Below are positions 24,378 to 32,906 of a stretch of DNA of 64,000 nucleotides, one piece after another (position 1 is the first letter of the stretch; each line of letters opens with the position of its first letter). Source of the DNA: Actinoallomurus bryophytorum (GTDB taxonomy: Bacteria > Actinomycetota > Actinomycetes > Streptosporangiales > Streptosporangiaceae); contig NZ_VFOZ01000001.1 in assembly GCF_006716425.1 (NCBI RefSeq), positions 7,177,237 through 7,241,236 on the forward strand, written 5' to 3'. The notes beneath the pieces are model-generated. The model was given only the letters and a program-made list of their open reading frames with translations, was not told the origin of the DNA and searched no databases. The translations under genes were made by a program, and so were the position numbers.

Positions 24378-25823
24378 TCACCACTGGACCGCGACGTACT
24401 GCGTCTCCAGGTAGTCGAGCATGCCCTCGTGGCCGCCCTCGCGGCCGATCCCGCTCTGCTTCACGCCGCCGAAGGGCGCCGCGGGGTCACTGACCAGGCC
24501 ACGGTTGAGCCCGACCATGCCGGACTCGAACCTCTCACTCACCCGCAGGCCACGGGCCAGATCGCCGGTGTAGACGTAGGCGACCAGGCCGAACTCCGTC
24601 GCGTTGGCAAGCCGGATCGCCTCGTCCTCGTCCTCGAAGGTGACGATCGGAGCCACCGGCCCGAAGATCTCCTCTCGCAGGATCGGCGCGTCGGCGGGGA
24701 CGTCCACGAGCACCGTCGGGTCGTAGTAGTAACCGGGCCGGTCCGGGCGGCCTCCGCCGACGACCGCCTCGGCGCCCTGCTCGACCGCGCCGCGCACGAG
24801 AGCATCGACCTTGTCGACCGCGTCCTGGTTGACCAGCGGGCCGACCTGGGTGCTCTCCTCGGTGCCGGGACCGACGGTCAGTGCCGCCATCCGCTCGGCG
24901 AGCCGCCGGCCGAACTCCCCGGCGATCGAGGACTCGACGTAGAACCGGTTGGCGGCCGTGCACGCCTCTCCGGCGTTGCGCATCTTGGCCACCATCGCGC
25001 CCTCGATCGCCGCGTCGAGGTCGGCGTCGGCGAACACCAGGAACGGCGCGTTGCCGCCGAGCTCCATCGAGGTGTTGATCACCTGGTCCGCCGCCTCGCG
25101 GAGCAGCACGCGGCCTACCTCGGTCGACCCGGTGAAGGAGAGCTTGCGGACCCGCGGGTCGTGCAGCATCGCCGAGACGACCGCGCCCGAGCGCCGGGCC
25201 GGCAGCACGTTGACCACGCCCGGAGGCACCCCGGCGTCCGCCAGGACCCCGGCCATCGCCAGCGCGGTCAGCGGTGTGTCGCTCGCGGGCTTCAGGATCA
25301 CCGTGCAGCCCGCCGCCAGGGCCGGGCCGATCTTCCGCGTCGCCATCGCGGCGGGGAAGTTCCACGGGGTCACGAGCACGCAGATGCCGACCGGCCGGTG
25401 GAGGACCACGATCCGGTTGGCGCCCGACGGTGCCGTGGTGACCGCGCCGGCGCCGCGTACGGCCTCCTCCGAATACCAGCGGAAGAACTCCGCCGCGTAG
25501 GCCACCTCGCCCCGCGCGTCGGCGAGCGCCTTGCCGTTCTCCAGCGATATCAGCCGGGCGATCTCCTCACTGCGTTCGGTCATCAGCTCGAACGCCTCCC
25601 GGAGGATCTCGGCGCGCTCACGTGGAGCCGTGGCCGCCCACGGCCCGGCCGCACGCTCCGCCGCGTCGACGGCCGCCATCGCGTCCTCGACGGTGCCGTC
25701 CGCGACGGACGCGATGACCTGTCCGGTCGCGGGGTCCTGTACGTCGAACCGGCCGCCGTCGCCCGCCGGTACGGCCTTGCCGCCGATGTAGAGGTCGGTG
25801 AGCAGCTCGCTGCCGTCTGCCAT
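24378..25823 (-). CDS. NAD(P)-dependent aldehyde dehydrogenase (SSADH-like)
   Basis: 481 residues. Catalytic Cys in NAGEACTAANRFYVES, catalytic Glu in MELGGNAPF, NAD-binding FTGSTEVGR and the PWNFPAAM signature. Length and the VGPLVNQDAVDKV pattern resemble succinate-semialdehyde dehydrogenases. Third gene of the operon that starts at 28052, 19 bp after the M24 gene, with AAGGAA before its ATG. It probably oxidises the aldehyde end-product of the LacI-controlled pathway to an acid that enters the TCA cycle. Confidence 0.9.
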   Translation of the reverse strand: MADGSELLTDLYIGGKAVPAGDGGRFDVQDPATGQVIASVADGTVEDAMAAVDAAERAAGPWAATAPRERAEILREAFELMTERSEEIARLISLENGKALADARGEVAYAAEFFRWYSEEAVRGAGAVTTAPSGANRIVVLHRPVGICVLVTPWNFPAAMATRKIGPALAAGCTVILKPASDTPLTALAMAGVLADAGVPPGVVNVLPARRSGAVVSAMLHDPRVRKLSFTGSTEVGRVLLREAADQVINTSMELGGNAPFLVFADADLDAAIEGAMVAKMRNAGEACTAANRFYVESSIAGEFGRRLAERMAALTVGPGTEESTQVGPLVNQDAVDKVDALVRGAVEQGAEAVVGGGRPDRPGYYYDPTVLVDVPADAPILREEIFGPVAPIVTFEDEDEAIRLANATEFGLVAYVYTGDLARGLRVSERFESGMVGLNRGLVSDPAAPFGGVKQSGIGREGGHEGMLDYLETQYVAVQW

Positions 25824-25842
25824 GGAGAATTCCTTTCGAGGC

Positions 25843-27087
25843 TCAGTACGGGTTGGCGACGACGAGGTCCTGGGCGGGGTAGAGCGTGAGGATCCGTGGG
25901 CCGTCAGGGGTGACGACGACCTCCTCCTCGATCCGGGCCGCCGAGAAGCCGTCGCTCGCCGGGCAGTACGTCTCCAGCGCGAACACCATCCCCGTTTTCA
26001 GTTCGATGGGTTCCCGCATGCTGTTGAGGCGGGAGATGATCGGCCGTTCGTGCAGGCCCAGCCCCAGTCCGTGGCCGAACTGCAGGCCGAAGGCCGCCAT
26101 CTCGTTCTCGAACCCGAACTCGGTCGCCGCGGGCCACACGGCGGCCACCTGGTCGGTGCCGACCCCGGGTTTGATCATGGCGATCGACGCGTCCATCCAC
26201 TCACGCGCCTTCGTGTAGGCGTCGCGCTGGCTCGGTGTCGCGCTGCCCACGCTGAACGTGCGGTAGTAGCAGGTCCGGTAGCCGTTGAAGGAGTGGATGA
26301 TGTCGAAGAACGCCTGGTCGCCCGGGCGGATCAGCCGGTCGGAGAAGTTGTGCGGGTGCGGGTTGCACCGCTCGCCGCTCACCGCGTTGATCGCCTCGAC
26401 CTGGTCCGAGCCCATCTCGTAGAGCCGCTTGTTCGCCAGCGCCACGATCTCGTTCTCGCGGATGCCCGGCTTCAGCGCCTCGACGATGTCCTGGTAGACG
26501 CCGTCGACCATCGCGGCGGCCTGGGTGAGCAGCATGAGCTCGTCGGGCGACTTGATCTGCCGCGCGTCGAGCATCAGCTGCTGGGAGTCGACCACCGTCA
26601 GGCCCTGGCGCTGCATCTCGAACAGGAACGGCGGCTCGACGATGTCCACCCCCACGGGGGCGTCCGCCACGCCGGCCTCCTCCAGGAGCGCCTTGATCTG
26701 GCGGACCGCGTCCACCATCAGCCCGGCCGAGGGCGCGATCGCGCCGCGCATGCCGAGCATGCCGGCGTGACAGTTCGCCGGGTCGAGCCACGGGCTGTAG
26801 AGGCGGTGGTGCCGCGCCGCGGACCCGAAGTCCCAGAGCATCGGCTCGCCACCACGGGGGAGCAGGGCGTACCTCGTCATCTTGTCGCCGAGGGCCCCGC
26901 CGATCCAGGTCTGGGTGACATAGCGGATGTTGTAGAAGTCGAAGAGCAGGAAGGCGCCGCACTCGCTGGCCTCCAGCGACGCGCGCGCCCGGCCCAGGCG
27001 ATACTCCCGCAGCCGGCCGAAGTCGACCCGCTGTTCGTAGTCGACGCCCATGTGCCCCGGCGCGGGCATGGGGGCCGCGGACGTCAT
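25843..27087 (-). CDS. M24-family (creatinase/Xaa-Pro aminopeptidase-like) hydrolase
   Basis: 414 residues. The N-terminal creatinase-like domain (about 1-165) is followed by the pita-bread metal domain (about 170-400). Conserved segments include NPHPHNFSDRLIRPGDQAFFDI, FGHGLGLGLHERPIIS and MVFALETYCP. Members cut X-Pro peptides or act on small C-N bonds (creatinase). Since its neighbours are small-molecule catabolic enzymes, the second role is more likely. The ATG at 27087 overlaps the upstream stop (ATGA) and has GGAGG 7 bp before it. The metal ligands look only partly conserved by eye, which may mean a metal-free creatinase-type site. Confidence 0.85.
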   Translation of the reverse strand: MTSAAPMPAPGHMGVDYEQRVDFGRLREYRLGRARASLEASECGAFLLFDFYNIRYVTQTWIGGALGDKMTRYALLPRGGEPMLWDFGSAARHHRLYSPWLDPANCHAGMLGMRGAIAPSAGLMVDAVRQIKALLEEAGVADAPVGVDIVEPPFLFEMQRQGLTVVDSQQLMLDARQIKSPDELMLLTQAAAMVDGVYQDIVEALKPGIRENEIVALANKRLYEMGSDQVEAINAVSGERCNPHPHNFSDRLIRPGDQAFFDIIHSFNGYRTCYYRTFSVGSATPSQRDAYTKAREWMDASIAMIKPGVGTDQVAAVWPAATEFGFENEMAAFGLQFGHGLGLGLHERPIISRLNSMREPIELKTGMVFALETYCPASDGFSAARIEEEVVVTPDGPRILTLYPAQDLVVANPY

Positions 27088-28052
27088 GACGGGTCCTCCA
27101 CGGACGCGGGGCCCAGGCCGTCGTCGACCGCGACGTTCTCGGGCTTGAGCTCGAGCCCGGACGCGGCGGCCTGCAGGTCCAGCAGGATCGAGAAGTCCTC
27201 CTCGACCCGGCCGGTCCCGACGCTGGCCTGTACGAGCTGCGCGGTGAGCGCCGCGACCGGCAGGGGCACGTCGAGCCCGCGCGCGGCGGCGAGACCGAGG
27301 TCGAAGTCCTTGCGCAGCAGCAGCGGCGTGAACGTCGGGGAGTAGTCGAGGTTCACGAAGGCGGGTGACTTGTACCGGGTGAAGGCCGACCCCATGACGC
27401 TGTTGTTGAGGAACTCCAGGAAGGCGTGCCGTGAGACGCCGCCCTTCTCTACCAGCACGGTGATCTCGGCCATCGTCTGCGTCACGACGCCGAGCATGAG
27501 GTTGTGCGCGATCTTCACGAGCCGGGCCGTGTCGCCCTCGCCCACGTAGGTGGCCGACTTGCCGATGTGCTCCAGCAGGTGCGCCACCGTCTCGTACGCC
27601 GGCCGCGGGCCGGAGACCACGAGGCTCAGCTGGCCCGCCCGCACGACCTTGCCGTTCCCGCTGACGGGGGCGGCGAGGAAACTGACGCCCCTCTCCTCGC
27701 ACGCCTCGCGCATCGCGACCGAGGTCTCCGTGGAGACGGTCGAGCAGTCCACGACGATGCCGGGGACGTGCCCGGGGTCGGCGAGCAGCCCGCCGTCGCC
27801 CAGCAGCACGTGCTCCAGGTCGGCCGACGCCGAGACCATGGTGAACACGACGTGCCGGTCCCGCAGGTCGGCGATCGCGCCGCACACGTCGGCGCCGTGG
27901 TCCTTGAGGGGCTCTGCCTTGGCGATGGTGCGGTTCCAGGCGGTGAGACGCACGCCCGCTCTGGCGAGTCGTTCCGCCATCGCGACGCCCATCCGGCCGG
28001 TGCCGATCCAGCCGACCCGCAGGTCGGAAGGGTCTGCGGTGGTCATATCCAT
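27084..28052 (-). CDS. 3-hydroxyisobutyrate-dehydrogenase-like oxidoreductase
   Basis: 322 residues. N-terminal Rossmann motif GWIGTGRMGVAMAERLARAG and the substrate motif VSGNGKVVRAGQLSLVVSG. Catalytic Lys lies in VKIAHNLMLGVVTQTMAE. The family oxidises beta-hydroxyacids with NAD(P). An extra C-terminal tail of about 25 residues is present. First gene of the operon with M24 and aldehyde dehydrogenase. ATG 28052 or 28046 (MTT) could be the start. A good promoter with a LacI-type operator is just upstream (28068-28114). Confidence 0.87.
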   Translation of the reverse strand: MDMTTADPSDLRVGWIGTGRMGVAMAERLARAGVRLTAWNRTIAKAEPLKDHGADVCGAIADLRDRHVVFTMVSASADLEHVLLGDGGLLADPGHVPGIVVDCSTVSTETSVAMREACEERGVSFLAAPVSGNGKVVRAGQLSLVVSGPRPAYETVAHLLEHIGKSATYVGEGDTARLVKIAHNLMLGVVTQTMAEITVLVEKGGVSRHAFLEFLNNSVMGSAFTRYKSPAFVNLDYSPTFTPLLLRKDFDLGLAAARGLDVPLPVAALTAQLVQASVGTGRVEEDFSILLDLQAAASGLELKPENVAVDDGLGPASVEDPS

Positions 28053-28067
28053 CTGGGTCTGCCCCTC

Positions 28068-28114
28068 TGCAATCGATTGTTATCCAACGTAGGGAACGCC
28101 CTGACCACTGTCAA
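28068..28114 (-). promoter_or_regulatory. Promoter with LacI-type operator, catabolic operon
   Basis: On the minus strand, -35 TTGACA (28109-28114) is followed after 17 bp by -10 TACGTT (28086-28091). Just downstream is TGCAA-TCGA-TTGTT (28068-28081), one of four related LacI-type sites in the window, placed to block initiation. The start codon of the 3-hydroxyisobutyrate-dehydrogenase-like gene follows 16 bp later. Confidence 0.75.
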
Positions 28115-28145
28115 GACGCGTCTCACGCACCGCCGCCGCGGGCTG

Positions 28146-29204
28146 TCAGCGCAGCCTCTCGGCGACCCAGTCGGCGGTGTAGGGGCGGTGCCGGGGCGCG
28201 AGGTTCGCGCAACCGTGGTTGCCGTCCTCGAGCATCAGCAGCTCGACCTCGCCGCCGGCCTCGGCCGCGAGTCTTTCGGCGTGCTGCCAGGGGATGAGCC
28301 GGTCCTTGCGCCCGAACACGATGAGCAGCGGGGCCTGGATCGCGCCCGCGGACCCGTCCATGCTCAGCGTCGAGGCGATGCGGTGCGCCTCCTCGTCGGA
28401 CCCGGCGCCCGACCTGATCTGGAACGTCTGCCGGGTGAGCAGGGGGAGGCCGTCCCAGCAGTCGCCGAAGTCATAGGGCCCGGCCAGCGCGACGCATGCC
28501 CTGACCCGGTCCCCGACCGCGGCCGCGACCCGCGGTGCGTAGTAGCCGCCGAGGCTGACCCCCCACACCGCGAGCCGGGACTCGTCGATGTCCGGCTCGG
28601 CGCCCAGTGCGTCGAGAAGGGCCTTGCCGGGCTGGGACCAGTCCCCGCGGATGGGCAGGTCGTACTCCGCCTCGCCCTGCCCCGGGCCGTCCACGGTGAA
28701 GGTGGCGATGCCGCGTTCGAGGAAGGTCTCCTCGACGGACTTCTGCTCCTCCTTGGCCGAGTCGAGCCCGGACAGGAGCAGGACCGCCGGATGCGGGCCG
28801 TGCCCGGCCGGCAGCCGCAGGACGCCGATGAGCTTGGCGCCCTCGAAGCCGATCTCGATCCGCCGGCCCGGCGGGGACAGGTGCGGCAGGGCGTCGGTGA
28901 GGCACCGCACGGCATGGCCGTGCGCCTCCCGCATCTGGTCCAGGTCCTCCACGAAGACGAACTTGGCGAAGTGGTAGTAGACCGCGGCGCGGGACAGGTG
29001 CTGACCGGCCGAGATGAGGTGCTCGGCGGCGAGGGCCTCGCGTCCGAGCGCCTCGTGCTCGGAGGCGACCGCCGACCAGGCGCCGCACCAGTCGGCCCAG
29101 TCGTCGAGCCCGCCGGTGATCCGCTCGAAGTCGGCGACGGTCACTCCGTTCGTGGTGAAACGGGGCGCCCAGTGCGCGATGGCCGAGGCGACTCGCTCGT
29201 CCAT
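28146..29204 (-). CDS. Alpha/beta hydrolase resembling 2,6-dihydroxypseudooxynicotine hydrolase
   Basis: 352 residues. A helical N-terminal domain (1-120) precedes the alpha/beta hydrolase fold. Triad: Ser in GVSLGGYY, Asp in FGRKDRLIP, His in DGNHGC. The long helical N-terminus, length and overall pattern match the FrsA/DUF1100 group, which includes the C-C hydrolase of nicotine breakdown in Arthrobacter-type bacteria. The true substrate may differ. It has its own upstream LacI-type operator (29234-29247), tying it to the importer and oxidation genes on either side. Confidence 0.78.
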   Translation of the reverse strand: MDERVASAIAHWAPRFTTNGVTVADFERITGGLDDWADWCGAWSAVASEHEALGREALAAEHLISAGQHLSRAAVYYHFAKFVFVEDLDQMREAHGHAVRCLTDALPHLSPPGRRIEIGFEGAKLIGVLRLPAGHGPHPAVLLLSGLDSAKEEQKSVEETFLERGIATFTVDGPGQGEAEYDLPIRGDWSQPGKALLDALGAEPDIDESRLAVWGVSLGGYYAPRVAAAVGDRVRACVALAGPYDFGDCWDGLPLLTRQTFQIRSGAGSDEEAHRIASTLSMDGSAGAIQAPLLIVFGRKDRLIPWQHAERLAAEAGGEVELLMLEDGNHGCANLAPRHRPYTADWVAERLR

Positions 29205-29233
29205 GGTGAATCAGCTGCCTTTCCTGCGTTCTG

Positions 29234-29247
29234 TGCAAACGAGTGCA
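29234..29247 (-). promoter_or_regulatory. LacI-type operator before hydrolase gene
   Basis: TGCAA-ACGA-GTGCA, 30 bp before the hydrolase ATG. It shares the TGCAAACGA half-site exactly with 34315-34328 and differs in one base from 28068-28081 over the left half. Confidence 0.65.
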
Positions 29248-29293
29248 ATGAATCCGGCGGTTGACGGGACCGCTTCATACGGGCGCCGCCGGC

Positions 29294-30061
29294 TCAGACG
29301 CTGGTGGTCTCCGGGCCCGTCGACGGCGTGTTCTGGGGGATCGGGGACGCCCTGGTGCCACCGAGGTACAGCGCCGCGATCTCCGGGTCGTCCTTGATGG
29401 CGGCGGCCGTGCCGGTGAGCCGTACCTTGCCGCCCTCCATCACCACACCGTGCGTGGCCAGCCCGAGGCCGAGCCGGACGTTCTGCTCGACGAGCAGGAC
29501 CGTCGTGCCCTCCTGGTTGAGGGAGTGGATGAGGTCGGCGACGCCCGCGAGGCTGCGCGGGTCCAGGCCCAGCGACGGCTCGTCCAGCAGGATCACCTTG
29601 GGGTCGAGCATGAGACACCGTGCGATCTCGACCATCCGCCGCTGACCGCCGCTGAGGTTCCCCGCGTGGTCGTGCGCACGCTCGGCGACGAGGGGAACGC
29701 GCTCCCTGACCAGCTCCAGGCGGTCGCGCAGCAGCCTGCGGTTCTTGCGGATCAGGTAGCCGCCCATCAGGACGTTCTCGTGCACCGACATGGCAGGGAA
29801 GAGGGCGTGGGACTGCGGGACCTGGGTGATGCCCCGGCGCAGGATCTCGTCGGGCGCCTGGTCGCCGATCGCCTGCCCGTCCATGGTGATCTCACCGGCG
29901 CTGGGCCTGAGCAGCCCGCTGATGACGCGCAGGACGGTCGACTTGCCGGCGCCGTTCGGGCCGACGATGCAGGTGATGGTCTGTTCCGCGCACTCCAGGT
30001 CGACGCTCTGGAGGACGTTTCCCCCGCCGTAGCCGGCGAAGACCGCCTTCAGCGACAGCAC
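29294..30061 (-). CDS. livF: LIV-type ABC importer ATPase, LivF-like
   Basis: 255 residues. Walker A GPNGAGKST, Q-loop VPQSHALFP, signature LSGGQRR, Walker B VILLDEPSLGL, switch His replaced by the usual LivF pattern LLVEQNV. One of two ATPases of a branched-chain-amino-acid-type (HAAT) importer. GTG start at 30061, 1 bp after the LivM-LivG stop. The C-terminal 15 or so residues are Pro/Thr-rich. Last gene of the importer operon. Confidence 0.9.
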   Translation of the reverse strand: MLSLKAVFAGYGGGNVLQSVDLECAEQTITCIVGPNGAGKSTVLRVISGLLRPSAGEITMDGQAIGDQAPDEILRRGITQVPQSHALFPAMSVHENVLMGGYLIRKNRRLLRDRLELVRERVPLVAERAHDHAGNLSGGQRRMVEIARCLMLDPKVILLDEPSLGLDPRSLAGVADLIHSLNQEGTTVLLVEQNVRLGLGLATHGVVMEGGKVRLTGTAAAIKDDPEIAALYLGGTRASPIPQNTPSTGPETTSV

Positions 30062-30062
30062 G

Positions 30063-31931
30063 TCACTGCACCACCTCTCCTGTTGCCGCCCCCCGGGAGC
30101 CCGGTGAGCTCTGGGCGGCGGGTTCGGCCGCCGGCCGCCAGTCGTCGCCGAGGTAGGCGTCGAGCACGATCGGGTCCTGCTGGATCAGGGCGGGCGGTCC
30201 CTCGGCGATCGGCGCTCCGCGGGAGAAGACCACCACGGGATCGCACAGCTCGAGGACCAGCGGGATGTTGTGCTCCACGATGAGGAACGTCACACCGCCG
30301 CGGTTCAGCTCGCGGATGACCTCGGTGAGCCGTCCGAGCAGGCTGGGGTTCACGCCGCCGGCCGGCTCGTCCAGCAGGATCAGGCGGGGCTGGAGCATCA
30401 TCACCTGCGCGAGCTCGACCAGCTTCTGCTGTCCGTAGGACAGCGCTCCCGCGGGCTGGTCCGCCATGCGGCCGAGGCCGACGATGTCCAGCAGGTCCCG
30501 TGCCCGATCCGCCTCGTGGCCGTGCACGGCATCGGAGAACATCGTCCGCCACCGTGAGTCGGGCAGCGGCGCGACGACGTTCTGCTGGACCGTCATCTCC
30601 TTGAACAGCCGGGTGACCTGGTAGGTGCGCCCGAGCCCGAGATGCCCTCTGCTCCAGGGCCTCATCGCGTCGATACGCCTGCCGTCGAACCAGATCTCAC
30701 CCGAGTCCGCGCTCATCCCACCCGTGATCAGGTTGAAGAGCGTCGTCTTACCCGACCCGTTCGGGCCGATCAGCGCCGTGATCGTGCCGGGGCGTACGAC
30801 CAGGTCGGCGCCGTCGACGGCCGTCAGGCCGCCGAACCTCTTGGAGACTCCGCGCACCTCCAGCAGCGGCGTGTCCCCGTCACCTGTTCCGGGGGTCGCG
30901 GCGAGGGCACGCTCGTACGTCTTCATCGGCCCGCCGCTCAGCGCGCCGGCCTGGTCGGTGTACTCCACCTCCACGGGATGCCGCTTGCGCCACCACGCCT
31001 CGGCGGTCGGCAGGAGGCCACGTGGCAGGAACAGCACGACGAGCATCAGCGCGACCCCGAAGATGAGCACGCGTGACTGGGTGCCGCCGCCGTAGACCGT
31101 GGACTCCTCGCTGACCAGGTTGACGATGAACGCGCCGATGACCGGGCCGTACAGCGTGCCGCGTCCGCCGGTCAGGGTGGCGAGCACGATGGTGACGCTG
31201 CCGAGGATGGCGAACGACCCGACCGGGTTGATGAACGTCAGGTAGTAGGCGTAGACGCCGCCGGCCGTACCGATCATGAACGCGCTCGCGGCGTACGCCA
31301 CGATCTTGAAGCGGGTCGTGTTGACGCCGATCGAGGCCGCCTTGCCCTCGTCCTCGCGGATCGCGACCAACCCCGCACCGAATTTGGTACGCCTCAGCCA
31401 CGCGCTGAACAGGACCGTCAGCACCAGCAGGCCCAGGAACACGTAGTAGAAGGGGATGTTCTGGAAGTCGCGGCCCCAGAAGGGCAGCGCCAGGGTGATG
31501 CCGTCCGACCCCTGGGTGAGGCTCTTGAAGTTGGACGCGAGGATCTGCGCGGCCAGCAGCATCGCGATGGTGATGATCACGAACGCGTGGCCACGGGTCC
31601 GCAGCACGACAGAGCCGATCAGGACCGCGATGACCAGGGCGGTCACCCCGCCGAGCGGGGCGACCCACAGCGGGTTGACGCCCCACCGCAGCGCCAGGAT
31701 GCCGGCAGTGTAGGACCCGAGGCCCAGGAACATGCCGTGGCCGAGTGAGGTGTAGCCGCCGTACCCGGAGATGATGTTCCAGCTCGACGCCTGGATGGCG
31801 AGGAGGAAGCCCAGCAGCAGGACACCCTGGGGGTAGGGCTTCCACGGGTTGACGACCGGATAGAGCACCAGCGCGAGCAGGCAGACGCCGGCGACCAGAT
31901 GCGAACGAGGAAGTGCGCGCAGGCGCCTCAT
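30063..31931 (-). CDS. LIV-type importer permease fused to ATPase (LivM-LivG)
   Basis: 622 residues. Residues 1-320 are a LivM-type permease with about nine helices (SSWNIISGYGGYTSLGHGMF is the conserved loop). A linker of about 35 residues leads to a LivG-type ATPase (about 350-600) with Walker A GPNGSGKTT, signature LSYGQQK and Walker B ILLDEPAGGVN. Fused LivM-LivG proteins are known in actinobacteria. It overlaps the LivH stop by 4 bp. Together with LivH, LivF and the lipoprotein it makes a complete importer. Confidence 0.92.
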   Translation of the reverse strand: MRRLRALPRSHLVAGVCLLALVLYPVVNPWKPYPQGVLLLGFLLAIQASSWNIISGYGGYTSLGHGMFLGLGSYTAGILALRWGVNPLWVAPLGGVTALVIAVLIGSVVLRTRGHAFVIITIAMLLAAQILASNFKSLTQGSDGITLALPFWGRDFQNIPFYYVFLGLLVLTVLFSAWLRRTKFGAGLVAIREDEGKAASIGVNTTRFKIVAYAASAFMIGTAGGVYAYYLTFINPVGSFAILGSVTIVLATLTGGRGTLYGPVIGAFIVNLVSEESTVYGGGTQSRVLIFGVALMLVVLFLPRGLLPTAEAWWRKRHPVEVEYTDQAGALSGGPMKTYERALAATPGTGDGDTPLLEVRGVSKRFGGLTAVDGADLVVRPGTITALIGPNGSGKTTLFNLITGGMSADSGEIWFDGRRIDAMRPWSRGHLGLGRTYQVTRLFKEMTVQQNVVAPLPDSRWRTMFSDAVHGHEADRARDLLDIVGLGRMADQPAGALSYGQQKLVELAQVMMLQPRLILLDEPAGGVNPSLLGRLTEVIRELNRGGVTFLIVEHNIPLVLELCDPVVVFSRGAPIAEGPPALIQQDPIVLDAYLGDDWRPAAEPAAQSSPGSRGAATGEVVQ

Positions 31932-32806
31932 GCGGCGTCCTCACGGAGCTTGGCGCCGAACAGGCCCTGGGGGCGGATCAGCAGCACGACCATGATGACG
32001 ACGTAGAAGACCAGAGTCGACCAGCTCAGCGACCCGTACGTCGCGGTCAGCGTCTCGGCCAGGCCGAGGATGCCCGCGCCCACCAGGGCGCCGGGCAGGC
32101 TGCCCATCCCGCCCAGCACCACGATGCCGAGCAGCCGCGAGATCCAGTCGTAGTGGGAGGCGGGGAAGAACGGATAGAGCACCGACAGGATGGATCCGCC
32201 GACGCCCGTCGTGGCGCTGCCGAGCGCGAACGCCAGGGCGGCCGTGCCGGCGGCGCCGACCCCCACCAGGGCGGCGCCGGACGGGTTCTGCGTCGCGGCG
32301 CGGATCGCCCGCCCGGTCCACGTGCGGGTCAGCACGTAGTACAGGGCGCCGAGGACGACCACCGCGGCGAGGAAGCCGAACACCTGCGCCTTCGGCAGCG
32401 AGATCGACCCGATCCGGAAGGACTCGTCGAAGTAGGAGGGGGTGGCCGACCTGAACCTGTTGCCGGCGGTGATGTCCAGGACGCCCTCGATGACCATCGC
32501 GAAGCCGAAGGTCAGCAGGATCGACATCGAGGAGGACTCACCGCTGACGCGCGAGATCAGGAGGCGGTGGACCACCCAGCCGAAGCCGAACATGAGCGGT
32601 GCGGTGATCACCGAGGCGAGGATCGGGTCGATCCCGGTCTCGTGCCACAGCCACCAGGTCAGCATGGCCACCAGGATCAGGAACGCGCCCTGCGCGATGT
32701 TGATGATCCTCATGACCCCGAAGATCAGGGTCAGGCCGGAGGCCATCAGCGCGTAGACCCCGCCTATCAGCAAGCCCAGCGCGATGGCCTGTACCAGTTG
32801 TGTCAT
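31928..32806 (-). CDS. livH: LIV-type importer permease, LivH-like
   Basis: 292 residues with about eight helices and the LivH hallmark ALGLLIGGVYALMASGLTLIF...GVMRIINIAQGAF. The ATG at 32806 is chosen because the family begins at this point and GAGGAG lies 8 bp upstream; the frame is open further upstream but encodes Ser/Arg-rich nonsense through a hairpin. It carries the substrate handed over by the lipoprotein encoded before it. Confidence 0.92.
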   Translation of the reverse strand: MTQLVQAIALGLLIGGVYALMASGLTLIFGVMRIINIAQGAFLILVAMLTWWLWHETGIDPILASVITAPLMFGFGWVVHRLLISRVSGESSSMSILLTFGFAMVIEGVLDITAGNRFRSATPSYFDESFRIGSISLPKAQVFGFLAAVVVLGALYYVLTRTWTGRAIRAATQNPSGAALVGVGAAGTAALAFALGSATTGVGGSILSVLYPFFPASHYDWISRLLGIVVLGGMGSLPGALVGAGILGLAETLTATYGSLSWSTLVFYVVIMVVLLIRPQGLFGAKLREDAA

Positions 32807-32847
32807 CTCGGGAACTCCTCGTGGGCTCCACGCCGTGTCCGGGCGGG

Positions 32848-32878
32848 CCGTCCGGCGGATGACACATCCGCCGGACGG
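32848..32878 (-). other. Intercistronic stem-loop after binding-protein gene
   Basis: CCGTCCGGCGGAT (32848-32860) pairs perfectly over 13 bp with 32866-32878 around GACAC; the G-C ends of the loop can add one more pair. It lies between the binding-protein stop (32907) and the LivH start (32806). Such structures protect the upstream mRNA or partly terminate, giving more binding protein than permease. Confidence 0.7.
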
Positions 32879-32906
32879 GCCCTGAGACGCTTCACGCGTC
32901 GGCGGT

